Source: Oscillospiraceae bacterium
GTDB lineage: Bacteria > Bacillota > Clostridia > Oscillospirales > Ruminococcaceae
Assembly (NCBI GenBank): GCA_900768245.1
Contig: CAAGCE010000190.1
Span: 1 to 10,719 of the forward strand
Length of the DNA: 10,719 nt
Reading direction: 5' to 3'
In this document: positions 1 through 7,137 of the stretch, piece after piece
Numbering within the stretch: the first letter of the stretch is position 1
Layout: each line of letters starts with the position of its first letter
Notes under the pieces: model-generated
The model's input: only the letters and a program-made list of their open reading frames with translations
Database searches by the model: none
What the model was told of the DNA's origin: nothing
Program-made: the position numbers and the translations under genes

Positions 1-3000
1 GATACTGATATTAATGCTTGGCAGCTTAACTTTGACGGCAATGCATCAATTGATAATCTCTGGAATGGCAAGCTGCTTGAAAACAACAACGGCAGCTTTA
101 AGGTAAAGAATGCCGAAAATAACTCTGTTATCGCTGCAGGAAGCTCTGTAAGCTTTAATTTCGGCGGTACAAAAAATACTGAAACCGAACCTGATCCCGG
201 TTACAGCGAACCTGCTGAAACTACGCCTCCTGTTACTGTTGTTACAGACGAATTTTCTGAGACAGAAACATCGGCTGAAAGCGCTGAAACAGACGCTTCA
301 AATCCCGAAACTAACCCTACAGAAACCGAAACGTCCACCGAATCTGACGTTGTGTCTGTTTCGGAAGTAGTTTTCAGCAACTACAAACTTACCGGCGTGG
401 TTATTCCTATGGAATTTGATTTTGAAATTGATCCTGAAATTGACAGTGATGAAGACGGTCTTCCCGATTATCTTGAAAAAGAGATCGGTACGGATAGGTA
501 CAATGCGGATACTGACGGTGACGGTCTGCCTGATGGTTATGAATACTTTATTCTCGGAACAGACCCTAAAAAAGCTGACAGCGACGACAATGGGATATCT
601 GACGCCGATGAGGATTTTGACGAGGATGGTCTGACAAACCTTGAGGAATACGAGCTTGGAACAGATCCGTTCAGCAAGGACACCGATTATGACGGGCTTT
701 CCGACTATGATGAAGTTAAAATCTACAATACAGATCCTCTGAAATATGATACAGACGGAGATAAAGTATCCGATGGAGATGAAATTGAGCTTGGTCTTGA
801 CCCGAATAATCCTGCAACAAACGGCTATCCCGATAATGAATACACAACAAAGCAGACAGTCGGCGAGGACAGCTCTGCCCTTTATTACATAAACACTATT
901 GAAGATAACCCATACACCGTTTCTGTTGAAATTACAGCGGCAGGCGTAGCGAAAAACAACTTGTCCGCAGGTGAAAGCGGTTACTCATATTCAATTCTCC
1001 AGAATGATGCTGTACTCGGCGTTGTTCCTGAGCTTTCTTACAGTGATGGACTTTCTGTTACCGATGTGGTTATTAAGTTTAAGCTTGATGATTCTGCGGT
1101 TGGCAACAAGCTTGGCGTATACGCTGACGAACCCGAATTCAATGGAATAAAGAGACTTCAGGTGTTCAAGTATTTTGAGGACAACAATATCCTGCTGCCT
1201 ATCGAAACTTTTTATGACGAAGAAACAAAGACAGTCTATACCCATGTTGACGAGCTTGGTACATACTGCCTTATGGACATGGAAATGTGGATAAATTATC
1301 TTGAAAACCTTGAGCCGGGCAATTATTATGAAGAAGATGATGAAGTTAAATCCGCAAATATCGCTTTCTGTCTTGATACAAGATATATTTCCGATGAGAG
1401 CAGCTTTGACAGCGTAAAATCTGATATGAAAGCTATTGCCGAGGACGCTTTTGACAGATATACCGATGTTAAGGTATACGTGTACTATCAGGAAATGGGA
1501 ATGAGTTTCAGAGCGAAGGATAATTTGCTTATGGATAAAGACGGCAATAATTATTTCACAAGTTATGAAGAAGCTAAAGCGGCTATTGATGGTATGTCGA
1601 TGCCCAAAAAGTCGGTTGCATACGATCTTGTACACGCTTCAAATTATATGATCGACCTTTGCGACAGAAGCTGCAAGGCTGAAGAACTTGATAAAAATAT
1701 CATAACAATGTATCACATAGCAAATGACGATAATATTGTCGGCAGTGTAAATGATTCCAAGCAGCTTATTCGGACTGTTGAGGAGAGCGCATATACTGAT
1801 GAAAATGACGAACAGGCTTACCGAATAAATGTCAGTGTTATCTGTCCGAATGGAACAGCTAAGGAAAATTCTTATGTGCGTAAACTTGTTGATGCTTCAA
1901 AGGGCATTTTCTATTCCGATAGTACTTCAGAGGTTCAGGTTATGACATTGAATGCTGCTGTGAATAACAATGATCGTAAAACAACAAAAGCTGATACTAT
2001 TAAGAAAAATGTTATTGAGATATGCGGCTACGGAAATGGTACGAAATTTAAGGTTATTTTGTCTACTGGTTTAGTTGGAGATATTAACCTCAAGGCGAGA
2101 CTATGCGAAGGCAGTTTAATTGATTCTGATGAAGATGGATTGTCAGATTGGGATGAAGTTAATATTGAATTAGTAGCTAAATATGCAGAGATAAATAGTC
2201 AAAGACTTGAAAAGAAGAATGGAAAGTATATAATTAAAACCAATAATTTACCGACAATTGCACAAATTTTGGGCTCGAATAATTGGAAGGCTTATACGGA
2301 GAATGTTCCAGATAAGTTGATGAGATATGCTACTGCTGCAGGCGTTATAGATAAAGATGATTGGCGTATTCTTCCAATTAATTCTGATCCTACCAAAGCT
2401 GATAGCGACGATGACGGATTTTTTGACGGCATAACAGGCAAATATCAACCTACGGGGTATTATAAGGTAGCAGATAAATGGCCGCTTTCTTCTAAACCAC
2501 ACCCAGCATTTTATCAAGAAGAAGGTGAGTATTATTTTAACAAATTCTATTATCCAATTACATATATTGGTCGTTCTGGTGGATATGGTCCGCAAATATT
2601 AAATTTGACGAAAGATGAGCAAAAGTATATATATACGTTATGTGAAATAGCTAATGGAAATGAAAATATTCCATTAACTGATCCGCTAATGGTTATGGCG
2701 ATTTGTGCACACGAATCAAGTTGCACTACAACACTAGATGACAATTTTAATAAATATAACTATACGGGTTACAAAAGTACAAATGATGTGATTGGATATA
2801 TGCAAATATCTGTTATGTATGTGGATGGATATTGCAAGTTTAAATCTAATGACACTAGGGGAACGTATTATGGAAATGGATCAAATGTTGACGCAATTAT
2901 TGATTATGCATTTTCAAAAAATATACTGACCAATGATGTTAATGATACATTTTTAAATAGCCAGCAAAAAAATGTAGCCGATCGATTTGAAAAAATTCAA

Positions 3001-3294
3001 CCATTATTAGACAAGCCATTTATTAATATAACTATGGGTACGGCAAAGCTTCATCAATGTTTATATGAGAAAGGCAATATTTATGATGGTTTGAAATTTT
3101 ATTGTTGTGGTTATGACTTTAGTGTAGATACTCATTCACCAAAAGAAGATTCATTATATAGAGACACATTAGCTAATCTAATTGGAGAGGAATTGCTTTA
3201 TGAAAGTGAAACAGAAAATCATAACTACGAGTTTATTACTATTAACAATGTTAATGTCAAGCTGCCAAAATATAAATGGTTCTATGAAAACTAA
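1..3294 (+). CDS. Secreted multidomain protein: CBM2-like, TSP3 repeats, degenerate VWA-like, lysozyme/SLT-like tip (5' partial)
   Basis: The frame is open from base 1 to the TAA at 3292-3294 (1097 visible codons); the true start lies upstream. A GTG at 352 is only internal, because the frame continues left as sensible protein. Numbering from the first visible codon: residues 1-57 resemble the end of a family 2 cellulose-binding module (W7, W21-N-G and the IAAGSSVSFNFGG end). Residues 58-120 are a Glu/Thr/Pro linker. About 140-272 carry DxDxDGLxDxxE calcium-binding TSP3-type repeats. About 273-445 look beta-rich, and about 450-657 resemble a VWA fold without an intact DxSxS site. Further TSP3 motifs lie near 706-723 and 791-813. 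The C-terminal part from about 868 is lysozyme-like: Glu905 in AHESS and the GYMQIS motif at 932-937 fit the catalytic and GxMQI motifs of soluble lytic transglycosylases. It has seven cysteines. It is probably secreted and may bind plant or cell-wall polymers. Its substrate is unknown. Confidence 0.85.
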   Translation, partial: DTDINAWQLNFDGNASIDNLWNGKLLENNNGSFKVKNAENNSVIAAGSSVSFNFGGTKNTETEPDPGYSEPAETTPPVTVVTDEFSETETSAESAETDASNPETNPTETETSTESDVVSVSEVVFSNYKLTGVVIPMEFDFEIDPEIDSDEDGLPDYLEKEIGTDRYNADTDGDGLPDGYEYFILGTDPKKADSDDNGISDADEDFDEDGLTNLEEYELGTDPFSKDTDYDGLSDYDEVKIYNTDPLKYDTDGDKVSDGDEIELGLDPNNPATNGYPDNEYTTKQTVGEDSSALYYINTIEDNPYTVSVEITAAGVAKNNLSAGESGYSYSILQNDAVLGVVPELSYSDGLSVTDVVIKFKLDDSAVGNKLGVYADEPEFNGIKRLQVFKYFEDNNILLPIETFYDEETKTVYTHVDELGTYCLMDMEMWINYLENLEPGNYYEEDDEVKSANIAFCLDTRYISDESSFDSVKSDMKAIAEDAFDRYTDVKVYVYYQEMGMSFRAKDNLLMDKDGNNYFTSYEEAKAAIDGMSMPKKSVAYDLVHASNYMIDLCDRSCKAEELDKNIITMYHIANDDNIVGSVNDSKQLIRTVEESAYTDENDEQAYRINVSVICPNGTAKENSYVRKLVDASKGIFYSDSTSEVQVMTLNAAVNNNDRKTTKADTIKKNVIEICGYGNGTKFKVILSTGLVGDINLKARLCEGSLIDSDEDGLSDWDEVNIELVAKYAEINSQRLEKKNGKYIIKTNNLPTIAQILGSNNWKAYTENVPDKLMRYATAAGVIDKDDWRILPINSDPTKADSDDDGFFDGITGKYQPTGYYKVADKWPLSSKPHPAFYQEEGEYYFNKFYYPITYIGRSGGYGPQILNLTKDEQKYIYTLCEIANGNENIPLTDPLMVMAICAHESSCTTTLDDNFNKYNYTGYKSTNDVIGYMQISVMYVDGYCKFKSNDTRGTYYGNGSNVDAIIDYAFSKNILTNDVNDTFLNSQQKNVADRFEKIQPLLDKPFINITMGTAKLHQCLYEKGNIYDGLKFYCCGYDFSVDTHSPKEDSLYRDTLANLIGEELLYESETENHNYEFITINNVNVKLPKYKWFYEN
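3184..3190 (+). promoter_or_regulatory. Ribosome binding site inside the upstream gene
   Basis: GGAGAGG lies 9 bases before the ATG at 3200. It supports ATG 3200 over the in-frame TTG at 3182, which has no good ribosome binding site and would put six extra polar residues before the signal peptide. Confidence 0.6.
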
Positions 3295-4357
3295 TGATAT
3301 TGTTACAACAACTTTTATACAACCAGAATTATCTATACCAGTCACAGCAGAAATATCTGCTGTGACTAGTACAATAATTACTTCGGCCGAAGTTATAGAA
3401 ATTTCCGATTCCACAACTAAACATAATGGCTACAGGTTTCAATTGCCTAAAGAAATCATTGACACATATTTTTATAGTAATGATATTGAAACAAAAATTG
3501 ATTTAAAATGGATCGGACATGATCCTGCGGGATATTGGTATATGGGAGATGAATCCTATTGCATAGTAGACGTTAGTGACAACGAGTATACAAATTTTTT
3601 GTATACTGAATGTAATGAATCTTTGCCAAATGAAATTGTAGATGATATGTTTCAATACAAATTAGAAACTGAATGGTCAAAGAATTTGACTATTGTAGGT
3701 ATGGGATATATGTTGTTTGATTTGAATGATGATGGATATGATGATTATATAATAGCAGAGGGAGTGTCGGGAGATGGCTATATGACATCTTATCTATATA
3801 AAATTTATATATACTCTGATAAAGGTATTTATATACCCATAAAGTGGTCTTGTTTAAAACAATTTAATGATATTCAATATATTTTAAAAACTAAAACTAA
3901 TGGCTTACACGATATAATGGTTCTGTACAATGCCAATTATCCCGTAATAACTTATGAAGGAGGTGACAGCTATACTCCCTGTGAAATGCTTGACGAACGG
4001 CATACATTTATTTGCTGTGAAATCACGTCAAACAATATATTGCATTTAAATATAAGAGTTTCGGTAATTAATGCAGCCATTGGAGTATATTATGCCGCAA
4101 TTAAATTTGCGGATAATCCGTACATAAAAAACAATGTGCTGTATACCTGTTATCCCGATGGAACATCGAGGTCATATATTGAAAAGAGCATTGATGAATG
4201 GCAGCCAAACGACTTTAATCCAAGTGAAGAGGGGTACGATTTTTATGTGGAGCTTACAGACGAGGGCGTTAAAGCTTTCTCCGAAGAAGATAATGTGGGG
4301 CAGTTGCTTAATTTGTTGGAGATAAAATATGTTGCTGTTGATAATGACAGTAGATGA
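3200..4357 (+). CDS. Putative surface lipoprotein overlapping the preceding gene
   Basis: A 385-residue protein starting at ATG 3200. It opens with a basic-hydrophobic signal peptide ending in LMSSC, a lipobox with Met at -3, so Cys21 or so should be lipidated and the protein anchored to the outer face of the membrane. A Ser/Thr/Val-rich spacer follows. Around residues 175-182 is the motif FDLNDDGYDDYII, an Asp-rich loop like those of FG-GAP/VCBS or EF-hand repeats. The last 120 residues are less AT-rich in DNA. I do not recognise the family. The gene begins 95 bases before the stop of the upstream gene, in another frame, so the two are probably translated from one mRNA. A role as immunity or partner protein for the upstream lysis-like domain is possible but only inferred from position. 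Confidence 0.75.
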   Translation: MKVKQKIITTSLLLLTMLMSSCQNINGSMKTNDIVTTTFIQPELSIPVTAEISAVTSTIITSAEVIEISDSTTKHNGYRFQLPKEIIDTYFYSNDIETKIDLKWIGHDPAGYWYMGDESYCIVDVSDNEYTNFLYTECNESLPNEIVDDMFQYKLETEWSKNLTIVGMGYMLFDLNDDGYDDYIIAEGVSGDGYMTSYLYKIYIYSDKGIYIPIKWSCLKQFNDIQYILKTKTNGLHDIMVLYNANYPVITYEGGDSYTPCEMLDERHTFICCEITSNNILHLNIRVSVINAAIGVYYAAIKFADNPYIKNNVLYTCYPDGTSRSYIEKSIDEWQPNDFNPSEEGYDFYVELTDEGVKAFSEEDNVGQLLNLLEIKYVAVDNDSR

Positions 4358-4419
4358 ATACACAGTTTTACTTTTAAAAGTTTAATGTATAAAAAAATCC
4401 AAATTATTATCAAACCGAA

Positions 4420-4605
4420 GTGCGTATCTCTTCAATATATAAAATATATGCTTTTCAAGAGTTTCGTAAAATAAACCATAGAGAGTGGACAAACTGGACA
4501 TTATCAATAATGGAATATTATTGTGATTTTGTAACTGATTTTGATTGGAATTACGCAGGAACCAATGGCGAATCTGAAATTGATATTCCAAAAAATTCTA
4601 AATAA
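4420..4605 (+). pseudogene. Small orphan reading frame, possible gene remnant
   Basis: This is 61 codons from a GTG with no ribosome binding site in front. The protein is rich in aromatic residues (EWTNWTLSIMEYYCDF) and looks more protein-like than a random AT-rich frame. It could be the tail of a decayed gene: the frame is open back to a TAA at 4390-4392 with no better start. I do not recognise it, and it may equally be chance. Confidence 0.25.
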
Positions 4606-4620
4606 AAATGATTTTGCCAA

Positions 4621-4652
4621 GATTAAAAATGGGTGAAAACCCATTTTTAATC
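4621..4652 (+). terminator. Perfect 13-bp hairpin, likely intrinsic terminator
   Basis: GATTAAAAATGGG (4621-4633) pairs perfectly with CCCATTTTTAATC (4640-4652) around a 6-base TGAAAA loop. The short GC core, flanked by an A-run on one side and TTTTT on the other, suits termination in either direction. It separates the two lipoprotein genes, so they may be only partly co-transcribed. Confidence 0.65.
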
Positions 4653-4678
4653 TCATAATTTTATAGTAGGAGATAAAA

Positions 4679-5821
4679 ATGAAGCGTTTTTGCTTTTATT
4701 CATTCTATATATTAATATACATATTTATATTAACATCCTGCGCAAGCAATAAATATTTAAATGATACTGTTGCGGAAGAAATAGATACTGTATCTGATGC
4801 AATTGTTACAGGCTCATTATATGAAAACGATATAATAGAAGATGATGAGATTGCAAGTACGGAAGCTGTAAGCACAGTTGATTTACAGCAGGAAGAACTT
4901 TTTTGCAGTATTGATCTGAATTATGATGGAATAACCGAGGACTTTTTCTTATGCAAAGATGTCAGATATGATAAATTCCATATTGTAATGTATGATAATA
5001 CCGAGAAAACAATTATAAGTGACGAAATATATATTAACCGAGTGAACAGCATTGATATTTATAAAACCAATGATGGTGACAGCAGCGATTATTATTGCGC
5101 TGTGTATCAATATGGCAGCTATCACAATTATATTGTTGCCTGCCTGTTTACCGGAAATGAGCAATATCGCTCCTTTAATTTGCGTACCTATGGTGAAGAT
5201 TTTCATAATGCAATAAATTGTTACTCCTACAATGTTGATATGCCGAAAGCAAGCTTTGATGAACTGCTCGCAGATATGCGGCATCATCTGAATAAATATG
5301 ATAATTTGGAATATATTGAAACTATAAATTTGGACGACTATTTAACCGATGATTATTCCGAGGAGCATTTATGCGATTTGGCTATTGTTGATGGCATGAC
5401 AGATATTTCAATATATCTTGTGCAAAATGATATTTTCGGGAGAGATATCAAATTAAGTAATGGTGTATATTCTTATTACTCTTTTAAGAGTTCGGATATT
5501 GAAGTTTATAAACGGACGCAAAAAATTCGTGAACAGAGCAGCGAGCTTCACGATTATTATGAAGCTGAAACAGGCGAATATGAATATTTGCTGTGTATAA
5601 AAGCTTTAAATGAAGAAACGGCAGAGCTTGTATATCTTGGAACACCGAATGAAAATCTGATCGTGTCATACTATGCGTATGCAAATGCTTCCGATGCGCC
5701 GACTAAATCGGGACAGGACAGAGATATTGAGAATTTTAATTCAATAATGAATGATTCAGCTTCCTTTTTAAAAAGGGATGGTTGGACATATTATGATGAT
5801 ATAAAGTTAGTGAAAGGTTAA
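4679..5821 (+). CDS. Putative surface lipoprotein
   Basis: A 380-residue protein starting at ATG 4679, with AGGAGA at 4668-4673 as the ribosome binding site. The N-terminus is a signal peptide (hydrophobic stretch YILIYIFI) ending in the good lipobox LTSC, so mature Cys21 is expected to be lipidated and exposed on the cell surface. An acidic Asp/Glu-rich spacer follows to about residue 75. The motif SIDLNYDGITEDFFL then resembles the DLNxDG loop of the preceding lipoprotein, which suggests, but does not prove, a shared FG-GAP-like fold. The rest is rich in Tyr, Asp and Asn with no motif I recognise. It sits after a hairpin terminator and before a second one. Function is unknown; the shared loop and position suggest it belongs with the upstream lipoprotein. 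Confidence 0.75.
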   Translation: MKRFCFYSFYILIYIFILTSCASNKYLNDTVAEEIDTVSDAIVTGSLYENDIIEDDEIASTEAVSTVDLQQEELFCSIDLNYDGITEDFFLCKDVRYDKFHIVMYDNTEKTIISDEIYINRVNSIDIYKTNDGDSSDYYCAVYQYGSYHNYIVACLFTGNEQYRSFNLRTYGEDFHNAINCYSYNVDMPKASFDELLADMRHHLNKYDNLEYIETINLDDYLTDDYSEEHLCDLAIVDGMTDISIYLVQNDIFGRDIKLSNGVYSYYSFKSSDIEVYKRTQKIREQSSELHDYYEAETGEYEYLLCIKALNEETAELVYLGTPNENLIVSYYAYANASDAPTKSGQDRDIENFNSIMNDSASFLKRDGWTYYDDIKLVKG

Positions 5822-5962
5822 TAGATGAACTGAATAAAATATTTAAGCGTACTAAAACTAAAATAGAGAGTGTGAGCTGATAAATGTTTATTTAATAGAA
5901 ATGCAGTGGATTAGGGATATACTGAATTAAACTGGTTAATCTATTAATGAAAAAACAGCCAT

Positions 5963-5997
5963 AAGGACTTGTGCAATAACAGCATAGGTCCTTTTTT
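5963..5997 (+). terminator. Intrinsic terminator
   Basis: AAGGACTTGTGC (5963-5974) pairs with GCATAGGTCCTT (5982-5993) as a 12-bp stem with two G-U pairs, around a 7-base loop. The stem runs straight into six T residues (5992-5997). It should end transcription from the lipoprotein genes and insulate the conjugation operon. The reverse strand also has a T-run (AAAAAA at 5950-5955), so it may work both ways. Confidence 0.8.
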
Positions 5998-6058
5998 ATT
6001 TCCCTAAAATAAATATTCACATTTAATTTACAAAATATTTAATCACGCATCTTATCAT

Positions 6059-6084
6059 AAATTCCATTGCCAAACAATGAATTT
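6059..6084. repeat. Inverted repeat with a single bulge
   Basis: AAATT-C-CATTG and CAATG-AATTT flank a CCAAA loop: ten paired bases with one extra C in the left arm. There is no T-run after it, so it is not a terminator. Position upstream of a conjugation operon makes a protein-binding site or an oriT-type hairpin possible. Confidence 0.45.
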
Positions 6085-6117
6085 ATACACTCATAACCAC
6101 TAATAGCTCACCATAAC

Positions 6118-6143
6118 CTGTCACAAACTATCACATCTATCAC
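6118..6143. repeat. Three CTRTCAC direct repeats, possible operator
   Basis: CTGTCAC at 6118-6124, CTATCAC at 6128-6134 and CTATCAC at 6137-6143, with starts 10 and 9 bases apart, about one DNA turn. They lie 33-60 bases upstream of the extended -10 element, a typical place for a regulator to bind. Confidence 0.45.
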
Positions 6144-6175
6144 CCCTCCGTTCATAAACTCCGATTTTCACGATT

Positions 6176-6184
6176 TGATATAAT
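6176..6184 (+). promoter_or_regulatory. Extended -10 promoter for the conjugation operon
   Basis: TGATATAAT combines a consensus TATAAT (6179-6184) with an upstream TG. No good -35 box lies 17 bases upstream (AAACTC), which fits an extended -10 promoter or one needing an activator. The gene start at 6220 gives a leader of about 30 bases. Confidence 0.6.
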
Positions 6185-6219
6185 AGAAATATCAAAAAAC
6201 GAACGAAAGGGATAGAACA

Positions 6220-7137
6220 ATGAAGCTGAAAAAGTACGTGGGATTTCTTATAGGAGCGGCGGTTATGCTTACAGGCTGTATGAGTACATCTGCCGATGAT
6301 GAGCTTACACCGCAGGAAAAGGAACTGAAAGCTGTGCGGAGCTGGTTTGAAAATGATATTACCGATGAAGATGAATTTACCGACCTCACAGACTATCAGT
6401 ATTATGCAAGGACAATCGGGCTTGAAATGAACGATTTTCTTTCACCGGATATGTGGGAAGTGTATTATTCGGATCTAATCAATCTCAATAAAGAGATAGA
6501 CGGCACTTCTGTTTACCTCATAAGACTTAACCCCGACAAGCTCCTTGAAATCTGGGCAGAGAACAGCAATATGACCGCAGACGAGATATGTGCGGAGCTT
6601 GGAACAAACCGTGACGAGCTTTACTATAACTTCGGATATTCCGCAAACTCTGTCGGATATGCCAAGAACCATAAGGAAAACAAGGTCAGCTATTCAGAAA
6701 CCGAGGAGCGTATCTTCGGTGCGGACAACGGAGAAAACAGGCAGACGGTTTTCAGCACACATTTTCTGAAAGTGAATATTGCAGGCAGGTACGGTGTGAC
6801 ATACGCAGGCACAGACGAGGATTTTGATATAAAACAGCGTGACCTGCTGAAAAGCATAACAAAGCCCAAAACATATAATTATTCGGACTATTCACCGCAG
6901 GAATATTCTCCTGCATTTGTAATAAACGGAGTGGGGATAAAGCGTATTCTGCCACTGTCACTTCCCAACGGCTGGGCAAATGCCGCAGATGCAGATGTTA
7001 CCCTTATGTTCAATATGTCCCCGTTTTCATACGGCTGTACCGATGAGGACAGGATAGATATTTTCGCAGAGGAAACACCCGAAAATACCGATGTTCCGGT
7101 GGAACATATTGAAGAAACGGAAGGAGTGACTGAATAA
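6220..7137 (+). CDS. Putative lipoprotein at the head of the conjugation operon
   Basis: A 305-residue protein from ATG 6220, with AAAGGG at 6206-6211 as the ribosome binding site. MKLKKYVGFLIGAAVMLTGC is a short clean lipoprotein signal with lipobox LTGC, so Cys20 should be lipidated and the protein face outward. The mature protein is acidic with no repeats and no family I recognise; the tail (about 280-305) is Glu/Thr/Val-rich and probably disordered. The stop TAA overlaps the next start by one base (TAATG), and AAGGAG at 7121-7126 serves that start, so the two are translationally coupled. The operon position suggests a surface role in conjugation, such as mating contact, exclusion or channel assembly, but this is inference. 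Confidence 0.8.
   Translation: MKLKKYVGFLIGAAVMLTGCMSTSADDELTPQEKELKAVRSWFENDITDEDEFTDLTDYQYYARTIGLEMNDFLSPDMWEVYYSDLINLNKEIDGTSVYLIRLNPDKLLEIWAENSNMTADEICAELGTNRDELYYNFGYSANSVGYAKNHKENKVSYSETEERIFGADNGENRQTVFSTHFLKVNIAGRYGVTYAGTDEDFDIKQRDLLKSITKPKTYNYSDYSPQEYSPAFVINGVGIKRILPLSLPNGWANAADADVTLMFNMSPFSYGCTDEDRIDIFAEETPENTDVPVEHIEETEGVTE

Larger units (their letters stand above)
4358..4678. other. AT-rich intergenic stretch
   Basis: This stretch has no convincing full gene. It holds a perfect 12-bp AT palindrome at 4370-4381 (ACTTTTAAAAGT), a small orphan reading frame (4420-4605) and the hairpin terminator at 4621-4652. No clear promoter is visible; TATAGT at 4662-4667 is too close to the next start to serve. 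Confidence 0.5.
5822..6219. other. Non-coding junction between lipoprotein cluster and conjugation operon
   Basis: All frames are broken by stops. The stretch contains an intrinsic terminator (5963-5997), an inverted repeat with one bulged base (6059-6084), three CTRTCAC repeats (6118-6143) and an extended -10 promoter (6176-6184). It also marks the change from AT-rich DNA on the left to more GC-rich coding DNA on the right. Confidence 0.6.

Noticed and set aside
352..354. GTG as the start of the large gene
   Set aside because: The same frame is open to base 1 and encodes a CBM2-like tail and a linker, so this GTG is internal.
418..816. Asp-rich repeat DNA as a tandem repeat or CRISPR array
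   Set aside because: The periodicity is in the protein (TSP3 Ca-binding loops); the DNA copies differ and have no identical repeats.
991..1635. Reverse-strand 214-codon reading frame
   Set aside because: It is a shadow of the large forward gene; the forward frame has clear domains and the reverse one none.
3182..3184. TTG start for the first lipoprotein
   Set aside because: No ribosome binding site; ATG 3200 has GGAGAGG at good distance and starts directly with the signal peptide.
4370..4381. Perfect palindrome ACTTTTAAAAGT as a terminator
   Set aside because: No loop and no GC pairs; such AT palindromes are common by chance in AT-rich DNA.
4662..4667. TATAGT as a -10 box for the second lipoprotein
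   Set aside because: It touches the ribosome binding site and lies about 12 bases from the start, leaving no leader.
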